Of a stretch of 64,000 nt of DNA, positions 53,296-62,800 are shown piece after piece. Where the stretch lies: assembly GCA_001464695.1 (NCBI GenBank), contig LNDQ01000098.1:1-64000 (forward strand). Reading direction: 5' to 3'. The notes under the pieces were generated by a model. It was given only the letters and a program-made list of their open reading frames with translations. It searched no databases and had not been told where the DNA came from. Position 1 is the first letter of the stretch; each line of letters begins with the position of its first letter. A program made the position numbers and the translations under genes. This DNA comes from Betaproteobacteria bacterium Ga0077523 (GTDB lineage: Bacteria > Pseudomonadota > Gammaproteobacteria > Burkholderiales > Ga0077523).

Positions 53296-54304
53296 CGAGA
53301 ATGACCTTCGCTTGCACCAGCACGGTGGCAGGTTCGAGTTTGCGCATGCAGTCGAAATGCCCGAGCGGGCATTCGCGTTGGAAGCAGGGACTACAAGGTA
53401 CAACATTGCGCACGATGCGGGCACGGTCCGACAGCGGCGGCGTGAAATCCGGCGAGCTCGAACCGAACAGCGCCAGGGTCGGCCGATCCAGAGCCGCGGC
53501 AACGTGCATGAGGCCCGAGTCGTTGGTGACGACCAGCGCTGCCACCGCCATCAGGTCCACAGCTTCATCGAGGCTCGTCGCGCCGGCGAGGTCGCGGCAG
53601 GCCGCGCCGGCGGCCGCGGCGATCGGGGCGGTGACGTCGCGGTCGCGCGCCGAACCCACCAGCCAGACCTGGAGGCCGCGTTGCGCGAGCGCGCGCGCCA
53701 ACGTCGCAAAGTGTTCCGCGGGCCAGCGCTTGGCAGGCCCGTATTCCGCACCGGGGCAGAAACACACGACGGGCGGGTCGGACCTCAGGCCGAGGCGTTC
53801 GAGCAACGCTGAGCGTTTGCCCCCGTCGCTGGTCAGACGCGGGACCGGCAGGTCGGCCGGTAGCGTTGCATCCCGCTCGAGGGCCAGCGCGCAGAATCGC
53901 TGCACCATGCGCGGGAGGCGCTGCGGATCGAGCTTGCGGGCGTCGTTCAGCAATCCGTGACGGAATTCGCCGATCCAGCCGGTGCGGCGCGGGATGCCGG
54001 CGAGCCAGGGCACCAGCGCCGACTTCCAGGCGTTGGGCAGCACGATGGCGTGATCGTAGCGATGCGGGGCGAGTTCGGCAGCCAATCGCCGGCGTGCGCC
54101 GAACGCAAAATCGCCGTGCCGGAACGGACTCGCCAAGCCGGCGTGGACCTCCGGCATCCGGGCTGCGAGCGGCAGCACCCACGACGGTGCCAGGACATCG
54201 ATCAGCGTGCCGGGTGCCCGCGCCTTGATGAGAGTCAGCATCGGCTGGGTCATCACCATGTCGCCGACCCAGCTCGGCGCGACCACCAGCACGCGCTCCG
54301 TCAT
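53285..54304 (-). CDS. waaF: Lipopolysaccharide heptosyltransferase II
   Basis: A 339-residue GT9 glycosyltransferase adding the second heptose to the LPS inner core. It begins VLVVAPSWVGDMVMTQPML, has ALVPWLAGIPRRTGW, FCPGAEYGPAKRWP and the donor-binding VVTNDSGLMHVAAALDRPTLALFGSSSP. Four Cys in CSPCFQRECPLGHFDC near the C-terminus are usual for WaaF. The ATG at 54304 fits the family; the ribosome site is weak. It lies 22 bases past the zinc-finger gene. Confidence 0.95.
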   Translation of the reverse strand: MTERVLVVAPSWVGDMVMTQPMLTLIKARAPGTLIDVLAPSWVLPLAARMPEVHAGLASPFRHGDFAFGARRRLAAELAPHRYDHAIVLPNAWKSALVPWLAGIPRRTGWIGEFRHGLLNDARKLDPQRLPRMVQRFCALALERDATLPADLPVPRLTSDGGKRSALLERLGLRSDPPVVCFCPGAEYGPAKRWPAEHFATLARALAQRGLQVWLVGSARDRDVTAPIAAAAGAACRDLAGATSLDEAVDLMAVAALVVTNDSGLMHVAAALDRPTLALFGSSSPDFTPPLSDRARIVRNVVPCSPCFQRECPLGHFDCMRKLEPATVLVQAKVILDGT

Positions 54305-54326
54305 CGACGGGGCATCGCGCGACCGA

Positions 54327-54530
54327 CTAGTGGCCCGAAACGGGGCCACCCGCCAGGTGGTAGCGCGTGCCGCAGTAGGGGCACAGCGCGTCACCGGTTT
54401 GCTCGATCGGCAGGAACACGCGCGGGTGCGCGTTCCACAGCAGCATCGAGGGCATCGGGCAATGCAGCGGGAGGTCCTGCGCCGTGACCTCGATGTCGCG
54501 CAGGCGGTTTTCGGTCTTGCCGGTTTCCAT
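54327..54530 (-). CDS. CHCC zinc-finger protein
   Basis: A 67-residue protein of the zf-CHCC family (related to the mitochondrial NDUFS6 zinc domain). Ligands: Cys24 and/or His35 region (LPLHCPM, NAHPRVFLP) and CPYCGTRYHL. In proteobacteria this small gene is commonly found beside ilvE and waaF, as here (16 bases after ilvE). Its function is unknown. Confidence 0.9.
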   Translation of the reverse strand: METGKTENRLRDIEVTAQDLPLHCPMPSMLLWNAHPRVFLPIEQTGDALCPYCGTRYHLAGGPVSGH

Positions 54531-54546
54531 GGGAAGACGGACGTTA

Positions 54547-55467
54547 CTAGACGAAGCTCAACCAGTCGAGATGCTTGGCGGCGCGCGCGTTGACCACGTC
54601 GAAGAACATCGATTGCAGGCGCGCGGTGATCGGGCCGCGCGATCCGGCGCCGATGACGCGGTTGTCGAGCTCGCGGATGGGTGTCACTTCCGCCGCGGTG
54701 CCGGTGAAGAAGGCCTCGTCCGCAATGTAGATGTCATCGCGGGTGAGGCGCTTCGCTGTCACTTCGACACCGATCTCGGCCGCCAGGCGGACCACGGTGT
54801 CCCGGGTGATGCCGATCAGCGCCGAGGTGAGTTCCGGCTCGAACATGCGGCCGCCCTTCAACACGAACAGATTCTCGCCGGCGCCTTCGGCCACGAACCC
54901 GTCGACGTCCAGCAGCAGGGCCTCATCGTAGCCGTCCTGGGTCGCCTCCATGTTGGCGAGGATCGAATTGGCATAGGTGGCAGCGAACTTGGCGCGCGCC
55001 ATCGTCACGTTGACGTGGTGCCGCGCATAGGAAGACGTCTTCACGCGGATGCCCTTTTCCAGCCCGTCGGCCCCCAGATAGGCACCCCAGGGCCAGGCGG
55101 CGATTGCCACATGGACACTGGCGCCCTTTGGCGACACCCCCATCTTCTCGGAGCCGTAGAACGCGATCGGCCGGATGTAACAGGATTTCAGCTTGTTGGC
55201 GCGCACCACTTCCTTGGAGGCTTCGATGAGGGTTTCCCGCGAGTACGGGATCTTCATCATGTAGATGTGCGCCGAGTTGAACATCCGCTCGATATGCTCG
55301 GGCAGCCGGAAGATGGCCGTGCCCTTTGCAGTGTCATAGGCGCGCATCCCCTCGAAGACCGCCAGGCCATAGTGCAGGGAGTGGGTCAGGATGTGCGTGT
55401 TCGCGTCCCGCCAGGGCACCAACTGCCCGTCATACCAGATGAATCCGTCGCGGTCCGCCATTGACAT
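54547..55467 (-). CDS. ilvE: Branched-chain amino acid aminotransferase
   Basis: A 306-residue class IV PLP aminotransferase. GFIWYDGQLVPWRDANTHILTHSLHYGLAVFEGMRAY is the family N-terminus in two parts; the PLP lysine is Lys160 in ARAKFAATYANS, followed by GYDEALLLDVDGFVAEG and GITRDTVVRLA, TGTAAEVTPI. It catalyses the last step of Ile, Leu and Val synthesis. The ATG at 55467 is preceded by ggagcaccctgg. It is divergent from the adenylate cyclase gene. Confidence 0.96.
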   Translation of the reverse strand: MSMADRDGFIWYDGQLVPWRDANTHILTHSLHYGLAVFEGMRAYDTAKGTAIFRLPEHIERMFNSAHIYMMKIPYSRETLIEASKEVVRANKLKSCYIRPIAFYGSEKMGVSPKGASVHVAIAAWPWGAYLGADGLEKGIRVKTSSYARHHVNVTMARAKFAATYANSILANMEATQDGYDEALLLDVDGFVAEGAGENLFVLKGGRMFEPELTSALIGITRDTVVRLAAEIGVEVTAKRLTRDDIYIADEAFFTGTAAEVTPIRELDNRVIGAGSRGPITARLQSMFFDVVNARAAKHLDWLSFV

Positions 55468-55565
55468 GCCAGGGTGCTCCCGTGAAAAAACAGCGATTCT
55501 AGCCTAAGCCACCCGTGCATCGAACTGGTGCGCGACCGGTCCGACCGTGCTCGGAATGTCGGACC

Positions 55566-55579
55566 CTGACAACTGTCAG
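55566..55579. promoter_or_regulatory. Short perfect palindrome in the ilvE/cyclase divergent region
   Basis: ctgaca (55566-55571), two-base centre, tgtcag (55574-55579). It lies 38 bases before the adenylate cyclase start and could be an operator for a dimeric regulator. No known regulator site is recognised. Confidence 0.3.
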
Positions 55580-55616
55580 ATTTCGGGCATCGGGCTTGCT
55601 TGCAGCTGCCAGGGTC

Positions 55617-56999
55617 ATGAACTACCCTAGCTCGCCTCCGGAGTCGCTCCGGGTCCCGATCACCCAGCAACGCCCTGTACTGATGGCGATTCCCGGAACG
55701 TCCCCCCGTAGCGCCGGCACGGCCGCCAAGAAGGCGTCGTGGCTCGAGCGCGTCGGTAACGCTGCGATCGACCCGTCGGATTCCGACGAATTGCGGTTGC
55801 GCAAGACCCTGCTGCTGCTCGCCTCGGGGCTCATGAACATCGCCGCCTTCCTGTGGCTGGCGATCTACTGGCTGATGGGCCTCAGGCTGCCCACGAGCCT
55901 GCCGCTCGGCTACCAGTTCGCGTCGGCGGTGCTGCTCGTCTACTACCTCAAGAGCAAGAATTTCGATCACTACCGCATCCTGCAACTGGCACTGTTCCTG
56001 TTCGTGCCCTTCGCGATCCAGTGGTCGATCGGCAGCTTCGTCAGTTCCTCGGGCATCGTGCTGCTCGCACTGCTGGCGCCCATCGGCGCCATGGTGGTGT
56101 ACGGGCACCGCGAATCGATTCCCTGGTTCGTCGCCTACGCCGTGCTCACCGTCATGTCCGGGGTCTTCGACTATTTCCTGGCCGAAGGCAACCAGTCCGG
56201 CATTCCGATGAAGACGGTCGCCGTCTTCTTCGTGTTGAACTTCACCATCCTCTCGACGGTGGTGTTCCTGCTGCTGCGCTACTTCGTGCAGCAGAAGGAC
56301 CTGTATCAGTCCGAACTCGCGCAGCAGCACGAGCTGGTGCGCGTCGAGCGGGAGAAGTCCGAAAACCTGCTCACCAGCATCCTGCCCACGCACATCGCCG
56401 AGCGTCTCAAGAACGAGCAGACCACCATTGCCGACGGCTTCGCCGACGTGACGGTGATGTTCGCGGATATCGTGAATTTCACCCGGCTCGCCGAGGAACT
56501 CACACCGAGCGAGGTGGTGAGCTTCCTGAACGACGTGTTCACGCGCCTCGATCATCTGTGCTCGCGCCACGGCCTCTCGAAGATCAAGACCATCGGGGAT
56601 GCCTACATGGTCGCGGGCGGCCTGTCGGAGGGCAGCCAGTTCTACGTCGATGCCATCGCCGACATGGCCCTCGAGCTGCAGGACCTCGTGCGCAACGACC
56701 GCAACTTCAGCCGCTACAACGTCTCGTTTCACGTGGGCATCGCGACCGGCCCGGCGGTGGCGGGCGTCATCGGTGCCACGCGCTTCATCTACGACGTGTG
56801 GGGTGACACGGTGAACGTCGCCTCGCGCATCACTTCCGAAGCCCCCGGCGGCAACATCGTGGTCGACAAGACCACGTTCCGCCGCCTCGGCAACCGCTAC
56901 GAGTTCGGCGAGCCCCGCAACGTCGTGTTCAAGGGCAAGGGCGAACTCGCGGTCTACCAGCTGATCGGCAAGAAGGTCGACGCCGCCGCGGTCGGCTGA
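55617..56999 (+). CDS. Membrane-bound class III adenylate cyclase
   Basis: A 460-residue protein with about six transmembrane helices (residues 68-240, from LRKTLLLLASGLMNIAAF to ILSTVVFLLLRYF), a signalling helix (QQHELVRVEREKSENLLTSIL) and a cyclase domain from about residue 285. Catalytic residues are complete: metal Asp in MFADIVNFT, substrate Lys and second Asp in KIKTIGDAYMV, and FIYDVWGDTVNVASR with adenine-specifying Asp and the Asn/Arg pair. It should make cAMP. The ATG at 55617 (agggt before it) is chosen; an ATG at 55683 is possible. The stop at 56999 directly abuts the convergent glnE stop. Confidence 0.92.
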   Translation: MNYPSSPPESLRVPITQQRPVLMAIPGTSPRSAGTAAKKASWLERVGNAAIDPSDSDELRLRKTLLLLASGLMNIAAFLWLAIYWLMGLRLPTSLPLGYQFASAVLLVYYLKSKNFDHYRILQLALFLFVPFAIQWSIGSFVSSSGIVLLALLAPIGAMVVYGHRESIPWFVAYAVLTVMSGVFDYFLAEGNQSGIPMKTVAVFFVLNFTILSTVVFLLLRYFVQQKDLYQSELAQQHELVRVEREKSENLLTSILPTHIAERLKNEQTTIADGFADVTVMFADIVNFTRLAEELTPSEVVSFLNDVFTRLDHLCSRHGLSKIKTIGDAYMVAGGLSEGSQFYVDAIADMALELQDLVRNDRNFSRYNVSFHVGIATGPAVAGVIGATRFIYDVWGDTVNVASRITSEAPGGNIVVDKTTFRRLGNRYEFGEPRNVVFKGKGELAVYQLIGKKVDAAAVG

Positions 57000-59687
57000 T
57001 TACCCGCCGAGTACGGCGCTCCAGAGCTGCAAGACCGTCGCCCGCTCGGCGGCGAAGTCCCCGGGGTCCACGCGGGCGTATTGATCGCCGCGCAGGCGCA
57101 GGGCGTGCTGTGCACGCCGGTATTCCCGATAGGCATCCCCCGCGCGCACGGCCAGATCGGGATCTAAGAGCTGCAGTTCACCGGCGAGCCTCAGCAGCGC
57201 GATGTTGCCGATGTTGCCGGTCAAGCCCGCGTGCTCGCGGGCGTGGGCCAGCACCAGATACTGCACTGCGAATTCGACGTCGACGATGCCGCCCGGATCG
57301 TGTTTCAGGTCGAACAGTTGCGTCGGATTGGGGTGCCCTTCGCGCATGCGGCTGCGCATGGCCACGACCTCCTCGCGCAAGGCACCGGGTTCGCGCGGCA
57401 GCTGCAGCACGTCGATCCGCAGTCGCTCGAACGCATTGCCGATCGCGATGTCGCCTGCCACGAACCGCGCGCGGGTGAGCGCCTGGTGCTCCCAGACCCA
57501 TGCCTGGGTGCGCTGGTAGGCTTCGAAGGCGTCGAACCGGCTCACCAGCAGGCCGCTGGCGCCGTCCGGCCGCAGGCGCAGGTCGGTTTCGTAGAGCGTG
57601 CCAGCACCCGTGAAGCTGGTGAGCCAGGTATTGATGCGCTGCGCCAGCCGCGCATAGTTCTCCGGAGCCTCCGCGGCTTCGTCGCGGTACAGGAAGATGA
57701 GATCGAGGTCGCTCGCATAGCCGAGTTCCTTGCCGCCGAACTTGCCATAGGCCACCACGGCGAACTGGGGGTCGTCGCGATGCCGGGTGCGGACGTGCCG
57801 CCAGGCGATGGCAACCACGTGACGCAGGATGCGCGTCGCGAGATCACTCAGGTGATCCGACAGGCGTTCGAGCGTGATGGCGCCGGCCAGATCGAGGGCG
57901 AGGAGCCGGAAGGTCTGAGCGTGCTTGAAGTTGCGCAGCAGGTCCATCTGCCGCTCGACGTTGCCCTCGGCTTCGGCGAGGTCCGACGTGAGACGCGCGT
58001 CGAGTGCGGGCCAGTCGGGCTCGGCGAGCTGGTGCGGATCGAGCAACTCGTCGAGCAGCATCGGATGCCGGGCGAGATAGTCCGCCGCCCACGACGACAG
58101 CGAGGCAAGGCGCGCGACCGACTCCAGCGCCTGCGGAAACTCGATGAGCAGCGCGAGATACGATTCGCGCCGGCCGATGCTGTCGACCAGTGCGAGCAGG
58201 CGCTCGAAGGTCGACCCCGCCGGCGCAAACGTGGCGGCTGCCCGCAGCAGTCGCGGCAGCAACCGGTCCACGCGGGCCTGACCCGATGCCGACATGCGCC
58301 GGAACCGCACGCTATCGCGCAGCTCGGCAATGCGCCGCAGTGTCGCTTCGGGATTCTCGTAGCCGAGTTCGGCCAGAGTGGCGAGAGTGTGCGGGTCATC
58401 GACCGCCGCGGATGCCACCGATTCGAGCGTATCGCCGTCGCCGATGGTGCGGCTTTCCGAGAACAGCGCTTCGAACTGCCGCGCGACATCGTCGCGATGC
58501 TCGTCCAGGCGCGCGCGCAACTCGGACCAGTCGCGGCAGTTCATGGCAGCCGCGATGCGCGCCCGGTCTTCGTCCGATGCCGGCAGGGTCTGCGTCTGTT
58601 GGTCGTCCAGATACTGCAGCCGGTGCTCCAGATTTCGCAGGAACCGATAGGCCGCTTCGAGCTTCGGCAGGACGTTGACGGGAATCAACCCGCGCTGTGC
58701 GATCGCGCGCAGCGCGGCCACGGTCGGACGGATGCGCAGGCCCGGATCGCGCCCGCCACGGATCAGCTGGAACACCTGAGCGGTGAACTCGATCTCGCGG
58801 ATGCCGCCGGGCCCAAGCTTGATGTTGTCCGCCATGTCGCGGCGTTTCACCTCGTCGCGGATCTGGGCGTGCAGCTCGCGCATCGACTGGATGGCGCCAA
58901 AATCGAGATGCCGGCGGTACACGAAGGGTGTGACGATCGCCATAAGTTCCGCTTCGCGATCCCCCGTGAGTGCGCGCCCCTTCACCCACGCATAGCGCTC
59001 CCAGGGGCGTCCTTGCGCGGTGAAGTACTGTTCGAGCGTGTCGAAGCTCACCGCGAGCGGTCCGCTCTCGCCGTAGGGTCGCAAGCGCATGTCCACGCGG
59101 AACACGAAGCCGTCTTCGGTGATCTCGTTGAGTGCCGCGATCAGCTTGCGGCCGAGGCGCGTGAAGTACTCGTGGCAGGACAGCGGTCGGGCACCGGTGG
59201 TGTCGCCGTCCTCCGGATACACGAACACGAGATCGACGTCCGACGAGGCGTTGAGGTCGCCGCCTCCGAGCTTGCCCATGCCCACGACGATCAGGTGCTG
59301 GCGTGCACCGTCGCGCGAGCTCGGCTCGCCGTGGATCGCCGCCATCCACCGATCGAGGCGTGCCAGCGCGAATGCGATGGTGGTTTCGGCCAGCGCCGTG
59401 ATGGTGCCGGTCACCCCCTCGAGGCTGGTGAGGCCGGCCAGGTCGCCGGCGAGCGTATGGAGGAGGACGCGGGCACGCAGGTGCCGCAATGCCCGGGCCA
59501 GTGCCGTCTCGTCACCCGGCGCCGCGGCTTCCAGCGCCGCGAGCATGCGTTGCGCGGTCCACGGGACGCTGAGGGCGTCGCCATCCAGCAGCGCCGGTTC
59601 GCGGTCGAGGAGCCGTCGGGCATACCGCGACAGGGTGCGGGCGCGCTCGCGCGGGTTCGAAGGGACTTCGGGCTGGTCGGGTGTCAC
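57000..59687 (-). CDS. glnE: Glutamine synthetase adenylyltransferase/adenylyl-removing enzyme
   Basis: An 895-residue bifunctional regulator of glutamine synthetase. The C-terminal and N-terminal nucleotidyltransferase domains each have the GxGKxGG...SDxDL motif: GMGKLGGGDLNASSDVDLVFVY (near residue 155) and AYGKFGGKELGYASDLDLIFLY (near residue 660). IKLGPGGIREIEF and HDPGGIVDVEFAVQYL are family landmarks. It responds to PII protein and glutamine. The start is GTG at 59687. It is divergent from yhdP; this glnE-yhdP-nitrilase arrangement is common in betaproteobacteria. Confidence 0.96.
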   Translation of the reverse strand: MTPDQPEVPSNPRERARTLSRYARRLLDREPALLDGDALSVPWTAQRMLAALEAAAPGDETALARALRHLRARVLLHTLAGDLAGLTSLEGVTGTITALAETTIAFALARLDRWMAAIHGEPSSRDGARQHLIVVGMGKLGGGDLNASSDVDLVFVYPEDGDTTGARPLSCHEYFTRLGRKLIAALNEITEDGFVFRVDMRLRPYGESGPLAVSFDTLEQYFTAQGRPWERYAWVKGRALTGDREAELMAIVTPFVYRRHLDFGAIQSMRELHAQIRDEVKRRDMADNIKLGPGGIREIEFTAQVFQLIRGGRDPGLRIRPTVAALRAIAQRGLIPVNVLPKLEAAYRFLRNLEHRLQYLDDQQTQTLPASDEDRARIAAAMNCRDWSELRARLDEHRDDVARQFEALFSESRTIGDGDTLESVASAAVDDPHTLATLAELGYENPEATLRRIAELRDSVRFRRMSASGQARVDRLLPRLLRAAATFAPAGSTFERLLALVDSIGRRESYLALLIEFPQALESVARLASLSSWAADYLARHPMLLDELLDPHQLAEPDWPALDARLTSDLAEAEGNVERQMDLLRNFKHAQTFRLLALDLAGAITLERLSDHLSDLATRILRHVVAIAWRHVRTRHRDDPQFAVVAYGKFGGKELGYASDLDLIFLYRDEAAEAPENYARLAQRINTWLTSFTGAGTLYETDLRLRPDGASGLLVSRFDAFEAYQRTQAWVWEHQALTRARFVAGDIAIGNAFERLRIDVLQLPREPGALREEVVAMRSRMREGHPNPTQLFDLKHDPGGIVDVEFAVQYLVLAHAREHAGLTGNIGNIALLRLAGELQLLDPDLAVRAGDAYREYRRAQHALRLRGDQYARVDPGDFAAERATVLQLWSAVLGG

Positions 59688-59845
59688 GGTAAACTTCCGA
59701 GCTAGGTCGCGGTCATTCCTTCGCGGGTCGCCGGAGCGCCCGGGTTCGCAACGCTCGCGAAGGGGCCGCCGTCACCCGCGGTTCGACGCCGCTTCCGTGC
59801 GGCAGCAGCGGGTCGGGTGCCGGATTCTACGGTCCCGTCGCGGAT

Positions 59846-62800
59846 GTGTCCGTTCGAGAAGCCGACCGACCGTGCCCGTCGATCCGTCCCGCTCCCGTGT
59901 TTCGCCGCCACCACTTCCATCTCGCCTGGCACTTGACCGTCCACACCTATCGGGTGTTGACGTGGATGGTGCTGATCGCCGGCTTCGCGTTCGCGGCGGT
60001 GATGCTCGGGATCCGCTACTACGTGTTGCCCGACATCGACCGCTATCGCCCGTGGATCGAGTCCGGGGTGAGCCGCGCGGTGGGTCAGCGGGTGACGATC
60101 GGCCATGCGTCCGGCGCCTGGTCGGGGTACCGGCCGAGCCTCAAGCTCGACGGCATCGTCGTCTACGATCGGGAGAATCGTCCGGCACTGGAGCTCGGTC
60201 ACGTGGAGGCGACGCTCGCGTTGCGCTCGGTCCTGTGGGCTGAGTTGCGGCTGCATGCGTTGATCATCGACCGGCCCGACCTCACGATCCGCCGTGACGC
60301 TGCCGGTGTGATCACGGTCGCCGGCTTCGTGGTCGAGACCGATGGCGCCGACGGCAGTCTTGGCGACTGGCTGCTCGAGCAGGAGGAGATCCAGATCCGC
60401 GCAGCGACCTTGACCTGGATCGACGAGAAGCGCGGCGCCCCGCCGCTCGCGCTCGATCAGGTGGACTTCGCCCTCACCAACGATGGGCGCGAGCACCGAT
60501 TCGGCCTGCGTTTCGCGCCGCCCGCCGAGGTCGGGTCGGTGGTGGATGTGCGCGGCGATTTCCGGCGTCGCCTCGGCCAGGGCCTCGCGCGGTGGCGCGG
60601 CAGGCTCTATGCGAAGACCGAGTTCGTCGCCGTCTCGGCCGGCAAGACGTGGATCGATCTGCCCATCGACGTGGACGGCGGCGTGGCCGACGTGGAGGCG
60701 TGGGCCGACGTGGCCGAGGGTGCCGTGACGCGCGTGACGGCCGACCTGCGTGTGGCCGGACTGAAGGCGACGCTGGGCGAGGGGCTGGTACCCCTGGAAC
60801 TGGCGGGTCTCCAGGGTCGGCTCGGCTTGACTCGCGGCACCGGTGGCTTCGAGGCATCCGGCCAGCGTCTGTCGCTGGCGCTCGCCAACGGTACCACCCT
60901 GGGGCCGACCGACTGGCTGTTCCGCCGTCAGCCGGCGTCGGGCAATCAGCCGGCGAGTTATCAGATCGAGGCAGACCGGCTCGACCTGGCGACTCTCGCC
61001 GCCATCGCGGGCAGCCTGCCGCTCGACGCGGCCTGGCGCGAACGGCTGGCACAGGCAAGCCCGCAAGGCCGCGTGCAGAACCTGAAGCTCGGTTGGGACA
61101 GCGAGACCGTCAACACCGGCCGCTTCGATCTGCAAGCGACCTTGCGTGGCGTGGGTATGGCCCCGAACGGCGCCATGCCTGGCGTGTCCGGATTGAGCGG
61201 CCGGATCGTTTCCGACCGCAACGGCGGCAAGGTGGAAGTGGACAGTGCCGGCCTGGTGCTCACCATGCCGGCGGCATTCGAGCGACCGCTCGCGTTCGAC
61301 GTCTTGAAGGCGCAGGTGGACTGGGACCGCACCAACGGTCCGCTCGCCGTGCGCGTCGGGCGACTGGTGTTCGCCAATGCCGAAGTCTCGGGGGGCTTGT
61401 CCGGCACCTTCCAGCGCGGCGCCGAAGGCCCGGGGCGCATCGATCTCACGGCGCAGCTCGCGCGCTTCGAGGCGGGTGCCATCGTCCACTACGTGCCGCT
61501 GCGGGTGGGACCGAACACCCGGCAATGGCTTGCGAACGCGTTCGAATCGGGTGTCGCGAAGGACGTCAAATGCCGATTGCAGGGCAACCTCGCGGACTTC
61601 CCCTACGACAAGCCGGGCAAGACCGGCGTGTTCGAGATCACGGCCAACCTCGAAGGCTTCAAGCTCCGCTTCGCGCCGGGCTGGCCGACGGTGGACGACG
61701 CAAACGGCACCATCCACTTCCGCGGTGCCCGGATGGAAGTGGATGCCGTCGGGCGGATCATGGGAGTCGCGCTCGGTCGCACCGTGTCGGTGATTCCCGA
61801 GCTCTCGCCCCACGATCCGATGCTCGAGATCAAGGGCGGCGGTGAAGGCGAGTCCCAGGCATTCCTCGATTTCGTCGAGGCGAGTCCGGTGGGGCGGATG
61901 ATCGGCGGTGTCACCCGCGGGCTGCGAGCCCAGGGTCGCGGCAAGCTCGATCTCGAACTGCGCATTCCGCTGGAACGCGGGCGCGACACGCGGGTGGCAG
62001 GCTCCTACCAGTTCGTGGACAACCGCATCTCGGGCAGCCAGACGATACCCGACATGACGAACCTCAATGCAGTGCTCGCCTTCTCGGAGGAAGGTGCCAA
62101 GGTCACCAACGGGACCGCGACCATCTTCGACGGGCCGACGCGGTTCAGCGTGGCCACCGAGTCGGGCGGGGCGGTGAGCGTCAACGCGAATGGTCGCGCA
62201 AACATGGCGCGCCTGCAGCGCACCCTCGGCACCGGCTGGCTGGCGTACGCTGAAGGCGAGACCGACTGGAAGGCGCGTGCCACGATGCGCAAGGGGGTGA
62301 GCGAGATGTCGATCGAGAGCGAACTCGCGGGTGTCACGCTCAAGCTGCCCCCGCCGCTCGCGAAGGCGGCTGGCGAAGCAGTGACGTTGCGGGCGCAGCG
62401 ACGTGCGCGGCCGGGCGAGGAGGTGGTGCAGCTGAGCCTCGGGCAACGGTTGTCCGCGATCTTCGCCCTGGACCCCGCCGCCAAGGCCACCACGGTGGAG
62501 CGCGGAGCGATCGACTTCGGACCGAACGCGAAGCTGCCGGACGCCGCGGGCATCGTCGTTACCGGCGCTTTCGATCTCATCGACGTGGATGCATGGCTCG
62601 ACCTGCACGATGCGGCGCATGCCCGCGGCAATGATCCGCCTGCAGGGTTCGACGTCGTGGCGCTCGATCTCAAGGCGAAGCAAGTGGAGGCGTTCGGGCG
62701 CACCCTGAACGACGTGGCGCTCAAGGTGAACCGCAAGACCGACCTCTGGGACGGGCACCTCGCGAGCCGTGAAGTGCAAGGCGACATCGACTGGATTCCG

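Noticed and set aside
57231..59705. 824-codon open frame on the plus strand opposite glnE
   Set aside because: Shadow of glnE with no recognisable domain and unusual amino acid composition.
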